This document shows, in pieces, positions 6,708 through 14,238 of a stretch of DNA of 45,512 nt. This stretch comes from an uncultured Porphyromonadaceae bacterium. GTDB lineage: Bacteria > Bacteroidota > Bacteroidia > Bacteroidales > Muribaculaceae. The translations under genes were made by a program, and so were the position numbers. The stretch is from the NCBI GenBank assembly GCA_947176925.1, contig CAMWSN010000002.1, positions 1 to 45,512 of the forward strand. Reading direction: 5' to 3'. Each line of letters begins with the position of its first letter. Within the stretch, counting starts at the first letter, position 1. Below the pieces are notes generated by a model. That model had not been told where the DNA came from. It saw only the letters and a program-made list of their open reading frames with translations, and ran no database searches.

Positions 6708-8900
6708 TTATTTCATAACTTTCTTACCATTTATGATAGTCAGACCGCGATGGTTGGTATTTACTCTGCGGCCCATCAGGTCGTAAGCCTTGGAGGCATC
6801 TTCAGCGCCGATTTCGGCAATTGAGGTTGAGGGATCATTGTCAATCTTGATCTCCTTGTCGCCATCGGCGGTGACGGTGAAGACTCCGTCTGCTCCGGGC
6901 TCGATAGTCTGGCCGTTAACCTTAACGCTGAGGCCGGTAGCGGCGGCGCGGGCCATGGCCATAGCTGGCTTGATGTGGATTTCTGTTCCGGGAAGTACTG
7001 CATGAGTGGCAGGTGACTCTACGGCTACGACATGGTCATGATAAACCTCAGCATTAACATCCTCGGCAATCTGATAAGTAACAGTGTGAGTATCCTTCTC
7101 CTCACTATAAATCTTCAGCACATCTCCGGCCTTGATCTTGTCAAGTCCTACGGGATAGGGATAGCGGCCATACTTTAAGTCGATTTCTACGGGCTCATCG
7201 TTGAGATACATTGCATAGTCATCTGGATCAATAGCCCATGAATCATCATTGAAATCACCCGTGCCGAACATCACGTGGTTGTAACCGGGTTCGAGCGTAA
7301 TCTTTTTCTCCTGGTCAGTATAGGAAGCGAGGTAAATATCGGTAGACGTCCATTCTGCGTCTTCAAGATAGATAACCATTTCCTGGTCACGAACAAATTC
7401 ATTGGCGTCAATGACGATAGTCATACCATCAGAGAAGTTGCGAATCTGCATATTGCCATAGTAGCCCTCAACAAGCAGGTCTGTGCCGGTGGCTTCATCC
7501 GTTACGGAGTTGAGAACATAGCCGTCCTTGGTTGAGATGCCGAAGTATTCGGGCAGAGCAACTTTTTCATAGACTGTTTCAGCACCGGTAAGCGTTATTT
7601 TTTTGCCCCAATCATCTTCAAGAGCAATGTGTTCCCACGCTTCACACTTGAAGGTAACTTGTTTCATGGGACGCTTGGTAGCCGTAATGGTTACGACATA
7701 TTCATCTTCGGTCAGGATTTCGCCGCGGTATCCGTCTTCTCCATTGTAGAGGATGCTCTCCACTTCATAGTCATCTTCATTCAATTCAATGTAGAAGATG
7801 CTGCCATAGTTGAGGGTAAAGCCTGCAGTGGTACATTCTTCGGCGGTATAAGTTTTGCCGTCACAAGAGAGGCGGCTGAGTACGCCTTCTGTTCCCTCAT
7901 TGGTGAACACGAACTTAACCGGAATGGGTTTGACGGGTGCATCAACAGTGATTACGAGGTTAGAGCCATCTTTCGGGTTGAAAGAATGATAGTAGTTGCT
8001 GTAAGGAATATCTTCGCCGTCAAGTTCAACCTTAAAGAGCTTCTTGCTCCAGGGATTGCGGCCGACTTTGAAATCGGCTTCATTTTCGGGGTCGAATTTA
8101 ACTACGAACTCAGTGCCTTCAATGGTCATGGTTTTACCGCCACGATAAAAGTCAACGTCGGAAGCTGTGCCATTAACTATGCTGACATTTAATGATGCGG
8201 TGCGAAGGTCATCCTTCGATGTGCTGGAGACGATGAAAGTGGTGCTTCCTTCAAAATCGCCCGGTCTGATGGATATGTAGTTATTATAGGAGCTATAAGT
8301 ATAGTTGACTTCATTGCCTTCTTCATCCGTAACAGTATTGAGTACGCAGTCGTCATTGAGATAGAGGTAGAAAGTGTAGACATCTGTAACATCGTAGCTC
8401 AATTCGCCGCTTTCATCCATATAAACATATTTGCCGCTAACGTAAGCGTACTTTATATGGTCAGGATTACCCTTGAAAGTGAAGACCTTGGACTCTACCT
8501 TAGTGGTTTCGATATTGATTACCTGTCCTTCTTCAACATAGAATCCGTCAGAAGTATCATATCCGGTAAATTCTACTTCTGATTGCGGGTTTGTATTCGG
8601 ATTGGGATAGAGAACCCAAGAACTGCTGAATTCAGTCCCGTCAGCTTTCAAGATTGAGGAAATTTTGTAATCGTCAGCGGCATTGAATACCAATTTGCGA
8701 AGTTCATAGTCTTCGCCAAACGTAACCTGAAGGTCGTTGTTTTCGTCAAACGTCAGGGTGACGTCCGAACTGTATCTCTGAACCGGTTGCAGGTGAGTGG
8801 CGTCGTCAACGTGGAATGTGACGGTGCGGGTTTCGGCTTGCGCCGCAATGCCAAAGAGCGATGCGACGAATAGCGTCAATAGAGTGTAGATTTTTTTCAT
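6708..8900 (-). CDS. Large secreted repeat protein, paralogue of the 2901-4730 product
   Basis: Not a family I can name. The 730-residue protein has a signal peptide (MKKIYTLLTLFVASLFGIAAQA, about 22 residues) and then about seven tandem beta-rich modules of 85-95 residues, rich in Asp, Glu, Tyr and Val. The sixth module (VRDQEMVIYLED..., NDEPVEIDL, KAGDVLKIYSEE) aligns with module 5 of the protein at 2901-4730 (VRDQKAMVYVHN..., NEEPVELDF, HGDVLKIFYDY). In both the next and last module ends in a V-x-VNGxxI stretch, so the two genes share a common origin. The C-terminus (AYDLMGRRVN...NGKKVMK) is the shared sorting-like tail. The acidic repeats could bind calcium or polysaccharide, but nothing in the sequence proves this. 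It is a monocistronic unit with its own terminator. Confidence 0.85.
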   Translation of the reverse strand: MKKIYTLLTLFVASLFGIAAQAETRTVTFHVDDATHLQPVQRYSSDVTLTFDENNDLQVTFGEDYELRKLVFNAADDYKISSILKADGTEFSSSWVLYPNPNTNPQSEVEFTGYDTSDGFYVEEGQVINIETTKVESKVFTFKGNPDHIKYAYVSGKYVYMDESGELSYDVTDVYTFYLYLNDDCVLNTVTDEEGNEVNYTYSSYNNYISIRPGDFEGSTTFIVSSTSKDDLRTASLNVSIVNGTASDVDFYRGGKTMTIEGTEFVVKFDPENEADFKVGRNPWSKKLFKVELDGEDIPYSNYYHSFNPKDGSNLVITVDAPVKPIPVKFVFTNEGTEGVLSRLSCDGKTYTAEECTTAGFTLNYGSIFYIELNEDDYEVESILYNGEDGYRGEILTEDEYVVTITATKRPMKQVTFKCEAWEHIALEDDWGKKITLTGAETVYEKVALPEYFGISTKDGYVLNSVTDEATGTDLLVEGYYGNMQIRNFSDGMTIVIDANEFVRDQEMVIYLEDAEWTSTDIYLASYTDQEKKITLEPGYNHVMFGTGDFNDDSWAIDPDDYAMYLNDEPVEIDLKYGRYPYPVGLDKIKAGDVLKIYSEEKDTHTVTYQIAEDVNAEVYHDHVVAVESPATHAVLPGTEIHIKPAMAMARAAATGLSVKVNGQTIEPGADGVFTVTADGDKEIKIDNDPSTSIAEIGAEDASKAYDLMGRRVNTNHRGLTIINGKKVMK

Positions 8901-8953
8901 TCGTGTAACTATTTGTTGGTTTATTTTTGAGTTCTATTGGAAATTCAATGGTG

Positions 8954-8987
8954 CAAAATTACGCAAAATTCTTAAAAATCCTACAAA
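8954..8987 (-). promoter_or_regulatory. Candidate promoter of the 6708-8900 gene
   Basis: The minus strand has TAATTTTG (8961-8954) as a -7 box and TTTG (8987-8984) upstream with a 22-base spacer, longer than the usual 19-21. The predicted leader is about 50 bases. Confidence 0.45.
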
Positions 8988-9033
8988 AAACTTGAAAATT
9001 TTTACTTTTTCTTTAAAATTTGCGGCATTTTGG

Positions 9034-9063
9034 TTGTTTTCTCGCCAATTTTGACTAAATTTG
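9034..9063 (+). promoter_or_regulatory. Promoter of the 9107-10834 gene
   Basis: TTG at 9034-9036, a 19-base spacer and TAAATTTG at 9056-9063 match the Bacteroidota consensus. Together with the opposing box near 8954 it forms a divergent promoter region. Confidence 0.65.
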
Positions 9064-9106
9064 CAATCAAATTAAACCCAAGTTACACAATTTTCCACAA
9101 CTCTAA

Positions 9107-10834
9107 ATGAAGAAAATTTACTTTACCATTGCTCTCGCTTTCGGCGTGGCCTCCGTTCAGGCCGCATTGCCCCATAAAGCTCCCGCAATGTATGCCGACG
9201 CTCCCGGGCAGGAAGAAACCTCTGACTGGCAAACGATTGGCGAATGTGCCTACACCGACGACCTTGCTACCACTTTCTGGAGCGTCGGTACTCAGACCTA
9301 TAACGTGACGGTTCAGGAAGATGCTCTCCACCCCGGAATGTATCGAATCATCAATCCCTGGAAAAACTATCCCGCGCCAGAGCGAGCCGCAATTGAAAAT
9401 CATGAAGATTATCCCGGTGACCTACTCAGCGGCGATGAATATTACATCCTGATTGATGCCACTAACCCCGAGAAGGTGAAAATCAAACCCTCGCCCCTCG
9501 GCATTGTCTATAAACCCAAGTCCATCAATTATGACGTTCAGCCCCCGGTGGAGGCTCAGCAGAGTCGTATATGTACCGCCTATGGCAAAAGCGAACTTAT
9601 CGGCAAATATAACATTTCGGCCGAAGCGGCCGATAAGGCTTGCGGAACCTTGGTGGACGGAGTGATCACCTTCCCTCAGCGTCAGGCCGTATATATTATA
9701 AGCGAGAATGCCGACAACCCGGATGACCTTGACTGGCATATCGGCAACAAGTACGGCGGATTCTCACTAAACCTCAACGGCACGACCGTCCCCGTAAACT
9801 ATGACTTTTCCGTAGTGACCAAGACCGCTTACTGCCCCTCTGAAGCCGGAAATTATCAGTTCTACGTAGTTGGTGACGAAAATATCCCCGTGCTCCGCTA
9901 TGCTGTGGTCTACGAATGGCCTGACCATCCCGTGGCTGCCGACGAATGTATCCAAACCGGAAAAAATATCCGTCCGGACCAGGTGACGGTGGTCAGCACT
10001 AAGGGAATGCCCACTCGCTGCGCCCACGTCTACATCATGGCCGCCGATGCCGAGGGAACCATCAAGAAGGCGCAATACTTCGAAGTGTTCAACCCCGAAT
10101 TTGAAGCCGAAGAGTGGGAACCCTTCTCGGAAGGCACTATGACCGAAGGCTTCCTCTCGTCGCTATATCCTACGCTTTTCAAGTCAACGGACGTGGCTGT
10201 AACAATCGAAAAGCATAAGACCAAAAAGGACTATTATCGCGTCGTTAACCCCTATGATAACTTTGCCGAAGCTGAACAATATCTCACCTACGGACATGGC
10301 CATGACCATCACCTCTACATTAACGCCTCTGACCCTGAAAACGTCTACATCGAACGTTCACCCTTAGGCCTTGAAGTGCTTGAAAGCGAACTCTACATTG
10401 GCCATGACTGGGCTGACCTGCTCTGGATGTGGGGCTCTGACGACTATGAGAGCGACAAAAACTTCTTTGAAATGTATTATGGCGTGACCTCCAGCGGCAG
10501 CACGTTTAAGGACGGAGTCCTGACCTTCGCTCCCTCGGCCGGAATTTACCTGAGCCTCAGCGGCGGTGCGCTATATGATACCAACGTCACTCCCAACCCT
10601 GACTTTGACTATGAAGCATACAAGGCCGCTCAGGAAGCCGGCACGAGCTACAATGTCGCTCCCTATCTTCCCGGCAACTTCAAGCTGACCATCAATAAGC
10701 TCACCGAAAGCAGTATCGATGCAATCATGGCCGCTACGCCTGACGCTCCCGTCTATGATCTGCAGGGACGCCGCGTTGCCAAGCCTTCAGCCGCCGGCAT
10801 TTACATCGTCAACGGCAAAAAAATTAAGAAGTAA
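9107..10834 (+). CDS. Secreted two-repeat protein with C-terminal sorting-like tail
   Basis: Function unknown. The 575-residue protein has a short signal peptide (MKKIYFTIALAFGVASVQA). Two copies of one module are visible. The first is around residues 37-130, with W-QTIGECAYTDD, then YRIINPWKNY, then YYILIDATNPEKV and KPSPLGI. The second is around 345-430, with W-PFSEGTMTEGF, YRVVNPYDNF, HHLYINASDPENV and ERSPLGLEV. Each is followed by a segment ending in G-V-(I/L)-TF, then an aromatic strand (QAVYIIS, AGIYLSL). Between them is a distinct region (about 225-335). The protein ends YDLQGRRVAKP...GIYIVNGKKIKK, the clearest of the four sorting-like tails in the window, so cell-surface or extracellular location is inferred. 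It is not homologous in its body to the two neighbouring secreted proteins. Confidence 0.85.
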   Translation: MKKIYFTIALAFGVASVQAALPHKAPAMYADAPGQEETSDWQTIGECAYTDDLATTFWSVGTQTYNVTVQEDALHPGMYRIINPWKNYPAPERAAIENHEDYPGDLLSGDEYYILIDATNPEKVKIKPSPLGIVYKPKSINYDVQPPVEAQQSRICTAYGKSELIGKYNISAEAADKACGTLVDGVITFPQRQAVYIISENADNPDDLDWHIGNKYGGFSLNLNGTTVPVNYDFSVVTKTAYCPSEAGNYQFYVVGDENIPVLRYAVVYEWPDHPVAADECIQTGKNIRPDQVTVVSTKGMPTRCAHVYIMAADAEGTIKKAQYFEVFNPEFEAEEWEPFSEGTMTEGFLSSLYPTLFKSTDVAVTIEKHKTKKDYYRVVNPYDNFAEAEQYLTYGHGHDHHLYINASDPENVYIERSPLGLEVLESELYIGHDWADLLWMWGSDDYESDKNFFEMYYGVTSSGSTFKDGVLTFAPSAGIYLSLSGGALYDTNVTPNPDFDYEAYKAAQEAGTSYNVAPYLPGNFKLTINKLTESSIDAIMAATPDAPVYDLQGRRVAKPSAAGIYIVNGKKIKK

Positions 10835-10852
10835 TAATGCAAAATGCAAAAT

Positions 10853-10890
10853 AATAACGAACCCCGAGCCGAAGCCCGGGGTTCGTTATT
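10853..10890. terminator. Bidirectional terminator between convergent genes
   Basis: A 14-bp perfect stem (10853-10866 with 10877-10890), a 10-base loop and flanking A/T runs. Its right arm ends exactly one base before the stop codon of the leftward ATPase gene at 10891, so it can serve both transcripts. Confidence 0.88.
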
Positions 10891-12453
10891 TTAATTGATC
10901 TGCGCGCGGATGGCGCGGCGGATTCTTTCGGCTGCAGGTGAGGGAGACTTCAGTATGTTGAGAATCGCGGCGATGTAGCCCCGATGGTCTCCGCTGCCGG
11001 TCAGGGTGCCGACATTACTCTGGGAAAGCATTGACTTCTGATTATAGACGCGGAGTACCGACTGGTAATCATCATCACGGATATAACCGTGGAAATCGCG
11101 GCAAAACTGCTCATAGATGGCCCGCGGATTAATTTCATACACCAGGTCCATCATGTGCTCCTCAAGCTTGGAAATCGTGGCAAACCGTCCGTCAATACGA
11201 TGTTCAATCGTGCGCTTGACGTAATGGCGCGTATGTTGCAGGGCCTGGGATTTCGAGTCGGCCTTGAAGAGATTCATAACGGCGGCTTTAACCCTGGCAA
11301 AGGCTTTGTTTTCATCGCGCCCGTGGGCCGAGGCTACGGCGCGGATCACCTCCTCAACCATCAGCATATTTTCGATTTCAGCCACTTCTGGGACCATGAT
11401 TTTCTTCTTTCGCAAATAGTTGACCTCCTGAGGCGAGCGGCGGTCGCGGTCCACTATGCCGATGCTGTCAAGATGGTGAAATGCCCCTAAGGAGTTGAAG
11501 ACGCGGGTTGATTCAATCACGCGGTCACATGACCCGAGGGCTTTGACCGTATATTCCGGGAAAATCAACGGGTAAAGTTTGGCGTCGATGGAGCGCGTGG
11601 CGTCACCTTCGATAAACAATACCGGACGGCGGGCACCGAGTATGGCGAGATACATCTCCTCGCTCAGCTGTGAATCGCGCGGGAGCAAGTCGTAATCAAA
11701 CACGTCGGCCTCGGCCGAACATCCGCGCACCCAGACCGTGGCGGCCGACGAACGGGTCGAAGCAAAGTCAAGGTCATGAGTGGTGTAGATAAACGTGCAG
11801 TCCGGACGTAGGGCCTCCACGCGGTCCCATACGGTCCGGATGGTCGAGGGATGGAGAAACAGTTCCGGCGAATCAACGGGAATCACCGCATCTGCCGGAG
11901 CATAAAGTGCTGCACCGAAGTAGTACAAGACGAGTTTTTCGCCCGTAGAGAGTCGGTTCTGGGATCGCGTTTCACCGTCGGTCGCCGACGCGAACTCTAA
12001 TGAGCCGTTATGGCGTAAAATGTCATTTTCCGGAAAGATTTCGCGCCAGAGGTCCAGCACGCGGTCCAGTTTGGTCGGCGTCACGGGCTCGTCGTTACGT
12101 CCGGATAATTTGCGGGCAAGCAGATTGACCATCTCCTCCTGGAGCAGCAGTGACATCAGTCGCTCGGCCTCAGTGGGCGGCGCAAAATTCTCGGCATTTC
12201 CTGAGGTAAGGGGGGAGCGGGCCGCGGCTTCGGCATAGAGGGCGTCGATGCTCCCGGCCTCAGCTTCCGGCTTGTAGGCCCCGAAGAGCGCACGCAGGGG
12301 CGAGAGGGAGAAAATTTTCTCCGGAGCCACCGAGGATAGAAGGCGCGAGGTGAATCGCGTCTTGCCCGCGCCGTTGGCGCCGATGATTACCAGCTGGCGG
12401 GTCTCCGGCCCCAATTCGGGGCGTTCACCTGATTTTTTCGGAGGGAATATCAT
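10891..12453 (-). CDS. AAA/ABC-type ATPase fused to DUF4435 (TOPRIM-like) domain
   Basis: The 520-residue protein has two parts. Residues 1-250 form an ABC-like AAA ATPase: Walker A GANGAGKT (25-32), signature-like LSTGEK (168-173), Walker B AVIPVD (D194) continuing SPELFLHPS, and a TTHD switch histidine (H226). The residue after the Walker B Asp is Ser195, where related SMC/RecF-like ATPases normally have the catalytic Glu. Residues about 277-500 match DUF4435, a TOPRIM-like nuclease fold: FIEGD (E282), GIVDRDRRS (D335, D337) and AEIENML. This layout resembles OLD-family nucleases and the fused form of the PARIS AriA-AriB anti-phage system. However, it sits in a housekeeping setting: its ATG overlaps the ribE stop (ATGA), so it is co-translated with riboflavin synthase. 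Either a defence or a core DNA-metabolism role is possible. Confidence 0.85.
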   Translation of the reverse strand: MIFPPKKSGERPELGPETRQLVIIGANGAGKTRFTSRLLSSVAPEKIFSLSPLRALFGAYKPEAEAGSIDALYAEAAARSPLTSGNAENFAPPTEAERLMSLLLQEEMVNLLARKLSGRNDEPVTPTKLDRVLDLWREIFPENDILRHNGSLEFASATDGETRSQNRLSTGEKLVLYYFGAALYAPADAVIPVDSPELFLHPSTIRTVWDRVEALRPDCTFIYTTHDLDFASTRSSAATVWVRGCSAEADVFDYDLLPRDSQLSEEMYLAILGARRPVLFIEGDATRSIDAKLYPLIFPEYTVKALGSCDRVIESTRVFNSLGAFHHLDSIGIVDRDRRSPQEVNYLRKKKIMVPEVAEIENMLMVEEVIRAVASAHGRDENKAFARVKAAVMNLFKADSKSQALQHTRHYVKRTIEHRIDGRFATISKLEEHMMDLVYEINPRAIYEQFCRDFHGYIRDDDYQSVLRVYNQKSMLSQSNVGTLTGSGDHRGYIAAILNILKSPSPAAERIRRAIRAQIN

Positions 12454-13052
12454 ACGTTCATCAGGGCGGCAGCATACTTGCCGATGATGTCAAACTCCAA
12501 GTTTACCACCGTGCCGACTCGGATCTGGCTGAAGTTGGTGTGTTCAAGGGTGTAAGGGATTATGGCGACGCTGAATTTTCCGGGCTCGCTGAGGCAGACG
12601 GTAAGGGAGACGCCGTTGACCGTGATTGATCCTTTTTCTACGGTAAGGTAGCCGCGGCGGCGCTTTTCATGGTCAACGTCATATTCAAACGTGAACTCTA
12701 CGGAGCCGTCAAGCTCGCGGCGCTCCGTGCATCGGGCCGTGCAGTCTACGTGGCCTTGCACGATATGGCCGTCCAGTCGCCCGTTCATCAGCATTGACCG
12801 CTCAAGGTTGACCAGGTCTCCCGGGCGGAGCAGGCCCAAGTTTGAGCGCCTGAGAGTCTCTTCGATGGCCGTCACCGTGTAGTGGCGCTCGTCAGGCAGC
12901 GAGGTTACCGTCAGGCAGACACCATTGTGAGCCACCGATTGGTCTACCTTAAGCTCCGGCGCAAATGAACACTCGACGGTAAGCTCTACGTTACCACCCT
13001 CGGATTTCACGGCGGCTACTTTGGCCGCTTCTTCAACTATTCCGGAAAACAT
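12450..13052 (-). CDS. ribE: Riboflavin synthase, alpha subunit
   Basis: Catalyses dismutation of two 6,7-dimethyl-8-ribityllumazine molecules to riboflavin plus a pyrimidine by-product, the last step of riboflavin synthesis. The 200-residue protein shows the two lumazine-binding half-domains: MFSGIVEE at the start, NGVCLTV (about 43-49) in the first repeat and NGVSLTV (about 145-151) in the second, plus GHIVQGHVD at the hinge. It is the first gene of a two-gene unit with the ATPase-DUF4435 gene. No FMN riboswitch is evident upstream. Confidence 0.97.
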   Translation of the reverse strand: MFSGIVEEAAKVAAVKSEGGNVELTVECSFAPELKVDQSVAHNGVCLTVTSLPDERHYTVTAIEETLRRSNLGLLRPGDLVNLERSMLMNGRLDGHIVQGHVDCTARCTERRELDGSVEFTFEYDVDHEKRRRGYLTVEKGSITVNGVSLTVCLSEPGKFSVAIIPYTLEHTNFSQIRVGTVVNLEFDIIGKYAAALMNV

Positions 13053-13058
13053 ATTTTA

Positions 13059-13091
13059 AATTAGGAATTAGCAATTGGGAATTAGGAATTA
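13059..13091. repeat. Short AT-rich direct repeat upstream of ribE
   Basis: AATTAGGAATTA occurs at 13059-13070 and again at 13080-13091. Such degenerate 10-20-base AT-rich direct repeats also occur before dnaE (17255-17285) in this window. No function is evident. Confidence 0.6.
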
Positions 13092-13102
13092 TTCTTTTTC
13101 AG

Positions 13103-13110
13103 CAAAGTTA
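13103..13110 (-). promoter_or_regulatory. Candidate -7 box for ribE
   Basis: The minus strand reads TAACTTTG (13110-13103), a consensus -7 box. No TTG is found at the expected -33 distance, so this is tentative. Confidence 0.4.
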
Positions 13111-13185
13111 CTTATAATTTAGTTTAAAAGGGAGGTTTGCGTGTTAATTTTTGTTAAGGGTTTCAGATTTTCGTGTTTTATTTCG

Positions 13186-13193
13186 TAACTTTG
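13186..13193 (+). promoter_or_regulatory. Candidate -7 box for mdh
   Basis: TAACTTTG at 13186-13193 lies 37 bases before the mdh ATG. TTTC at 13161-13164 occupies the expected -33 position, with a 21-base spacer, one base off consensus. Confidence 0.55.
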
Positions 13194-13230
13194 TAACACC
13201 GAAAAATAACCAAATATAAGTAATACAGAT

Positions 13231-14160
13231 ATGTCAAAAGTTACCGTTGTCGGCGCCGGAAACGTAGGCGCCACTTGTGCAAACGTACTCATCACCACCG
13301 GCATTGCCGATGAAGTAGTCCTCATCGATATCAAGGAAGGTCTCAGCGAGGGCAAAGTCATGGATATCATGCAGACTGCCAATATCCTTAACGTTCAAAC
13401 CCGCGCTACGGGCGTCACCAACGACTATTCAGCCACTGCCGGCTCAGACGTCGTTGTCATCACTTCAGGTATCCCCCGCAAGCCCGGCATGACCCGCGAA
13501 GAACTCATCGGTGTGAACGCCGGTATCGTCAAGAGCGTGACTGACCAGGTTCTGGCTCACTCTCCCAACGCCGTTATCGTCTGCGTATCCAACCCGATGG
13601 ACACCATGACTTACCTTATCCACAAGACCTCCGGCCTGCCCAAGAACCGCATTATCGGCATGGGCGGCGCACTTGACAGCGCCCGCTTCCAGTACTTCCT
13701 GAGCAAGGCTCTCGGCGCAAACCCTGCTGAAGTTGAAGGCATCGTTATCGGCGGACATGGCGACACCACCATGATTCCCCTGACCCGCTATGCCGCTCAC
13801 CGCGGTATCCCCGCATCAACCCTCCTGCCCGCTGAAACCCTCGCTAAGGTAGCTGCTGACACTATGGTGGGCGGTGCTACCCTGACCGGCCTGCTCGGCA
13901 CCTCCGCCTGGTATGCTCCCGGTGCAGCCGCTGCAAGCGTGGTTGACGCCGTGATCCATGACACCAAGCGCATGATCTCATGCTCAGCTCTCCTCGACGG
14001 CGAATATGGCCAGAAGGACATCTGCATTGGTGTGCCCTGTATCCTCGGAAAGAACGGTATTGAAAAAATCGTTGAATTTGACCTCAACGACGAAGAAAAA
14101 GCCCTCTTTGAGAAGAGCGCTGAAGCCGTTCGCAAAACCAACGCTGCCTTGAGTTGCTAA
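13231..14160 (+). CDS. mdh: Malate dehydrogenase, NAD-dependent, LDH-like type
   Basis: Interconverts malate and oxaloacetate; in anaerobic Bacteroidales it serves the reductive branch leading to fumarate and succinate or propionate. The 309-residue protein has the Rossmann motif GAGNVGATCA (G8xG10xxG13) and IDIKEGLSEGKVMDI. Its substrate loop GIPRKPGMTREEL carries Arg in the RKPGM motif, which marks malate rather than lactate specificity. VSNPMD and the catalytic histidine region IGGHGDTTMIPL are also present. A strong terminator follows 16 bases after the stop. Confidence 0.97.
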   Translation: MSKVTVVGAGNVGATCANVLITTGIADEVVLIDIKEGLSEGKVMDIMQTANILNVQTRATGVTNDYSATAGSDVVVITSGIPRKPGMTREELIGVNAGIVKSVTDQVLAHSPNAVIVCVSNPMDTMTYLIHKTSGLPKNRIIGMGGALDSARFQYFLSKALGANPAEVEGIVIGGHGDTTMIPLTRYAAHRGIPASTLLPAETLAKVAADTMVGGATLTGLLGTSAWYAPGAAAASVVDAVIHDTKRMISCSALLDGEYGQKDICIGVPCILGKNGIEKIVEFDLNDEEKALFEKSAEAVRKTNAALSC

Positions 14161-14176
14161 ACTGAAAAATTACGGA

Positions 14177-14222
14177 CCGCTCACTTCGTCGGCCAACCCT
14201 TTTTGACCGACGAAGTGGGCGG
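14177..14222 (+). terminator. Terminator of mdh
   Basis: A 16-bp stem (14177-14192 with 14207-14222, one G-T pair) and a 14-base loop, followed by a T-rich stretch. It ends 16 bases before the next ATG, so it could also limit read-through into, or affect translation of, the peptidase gene. Confidence 0.82.
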
Positions 14223-14238
14223 CTCATCTTATTTTATC

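Noticed and set aside
13059-13091. CRISPR-like repeat
   Set aside because: Only two 12-base copies separated by 9 bases; no array or cas genes in the window.
12900-13230. FMN riboswitch upstream of ribE
   Set aside because: The 178-base gap lacks the conserved RFN stems; only AT-rich repeats and promoter boxes are present.
14203-14238. Longer start of the S9 peptidase
   Set aside because: It overlaps the mdh terminator hairpin and would displace the lipoprotein signal peptide from the N-terminus.
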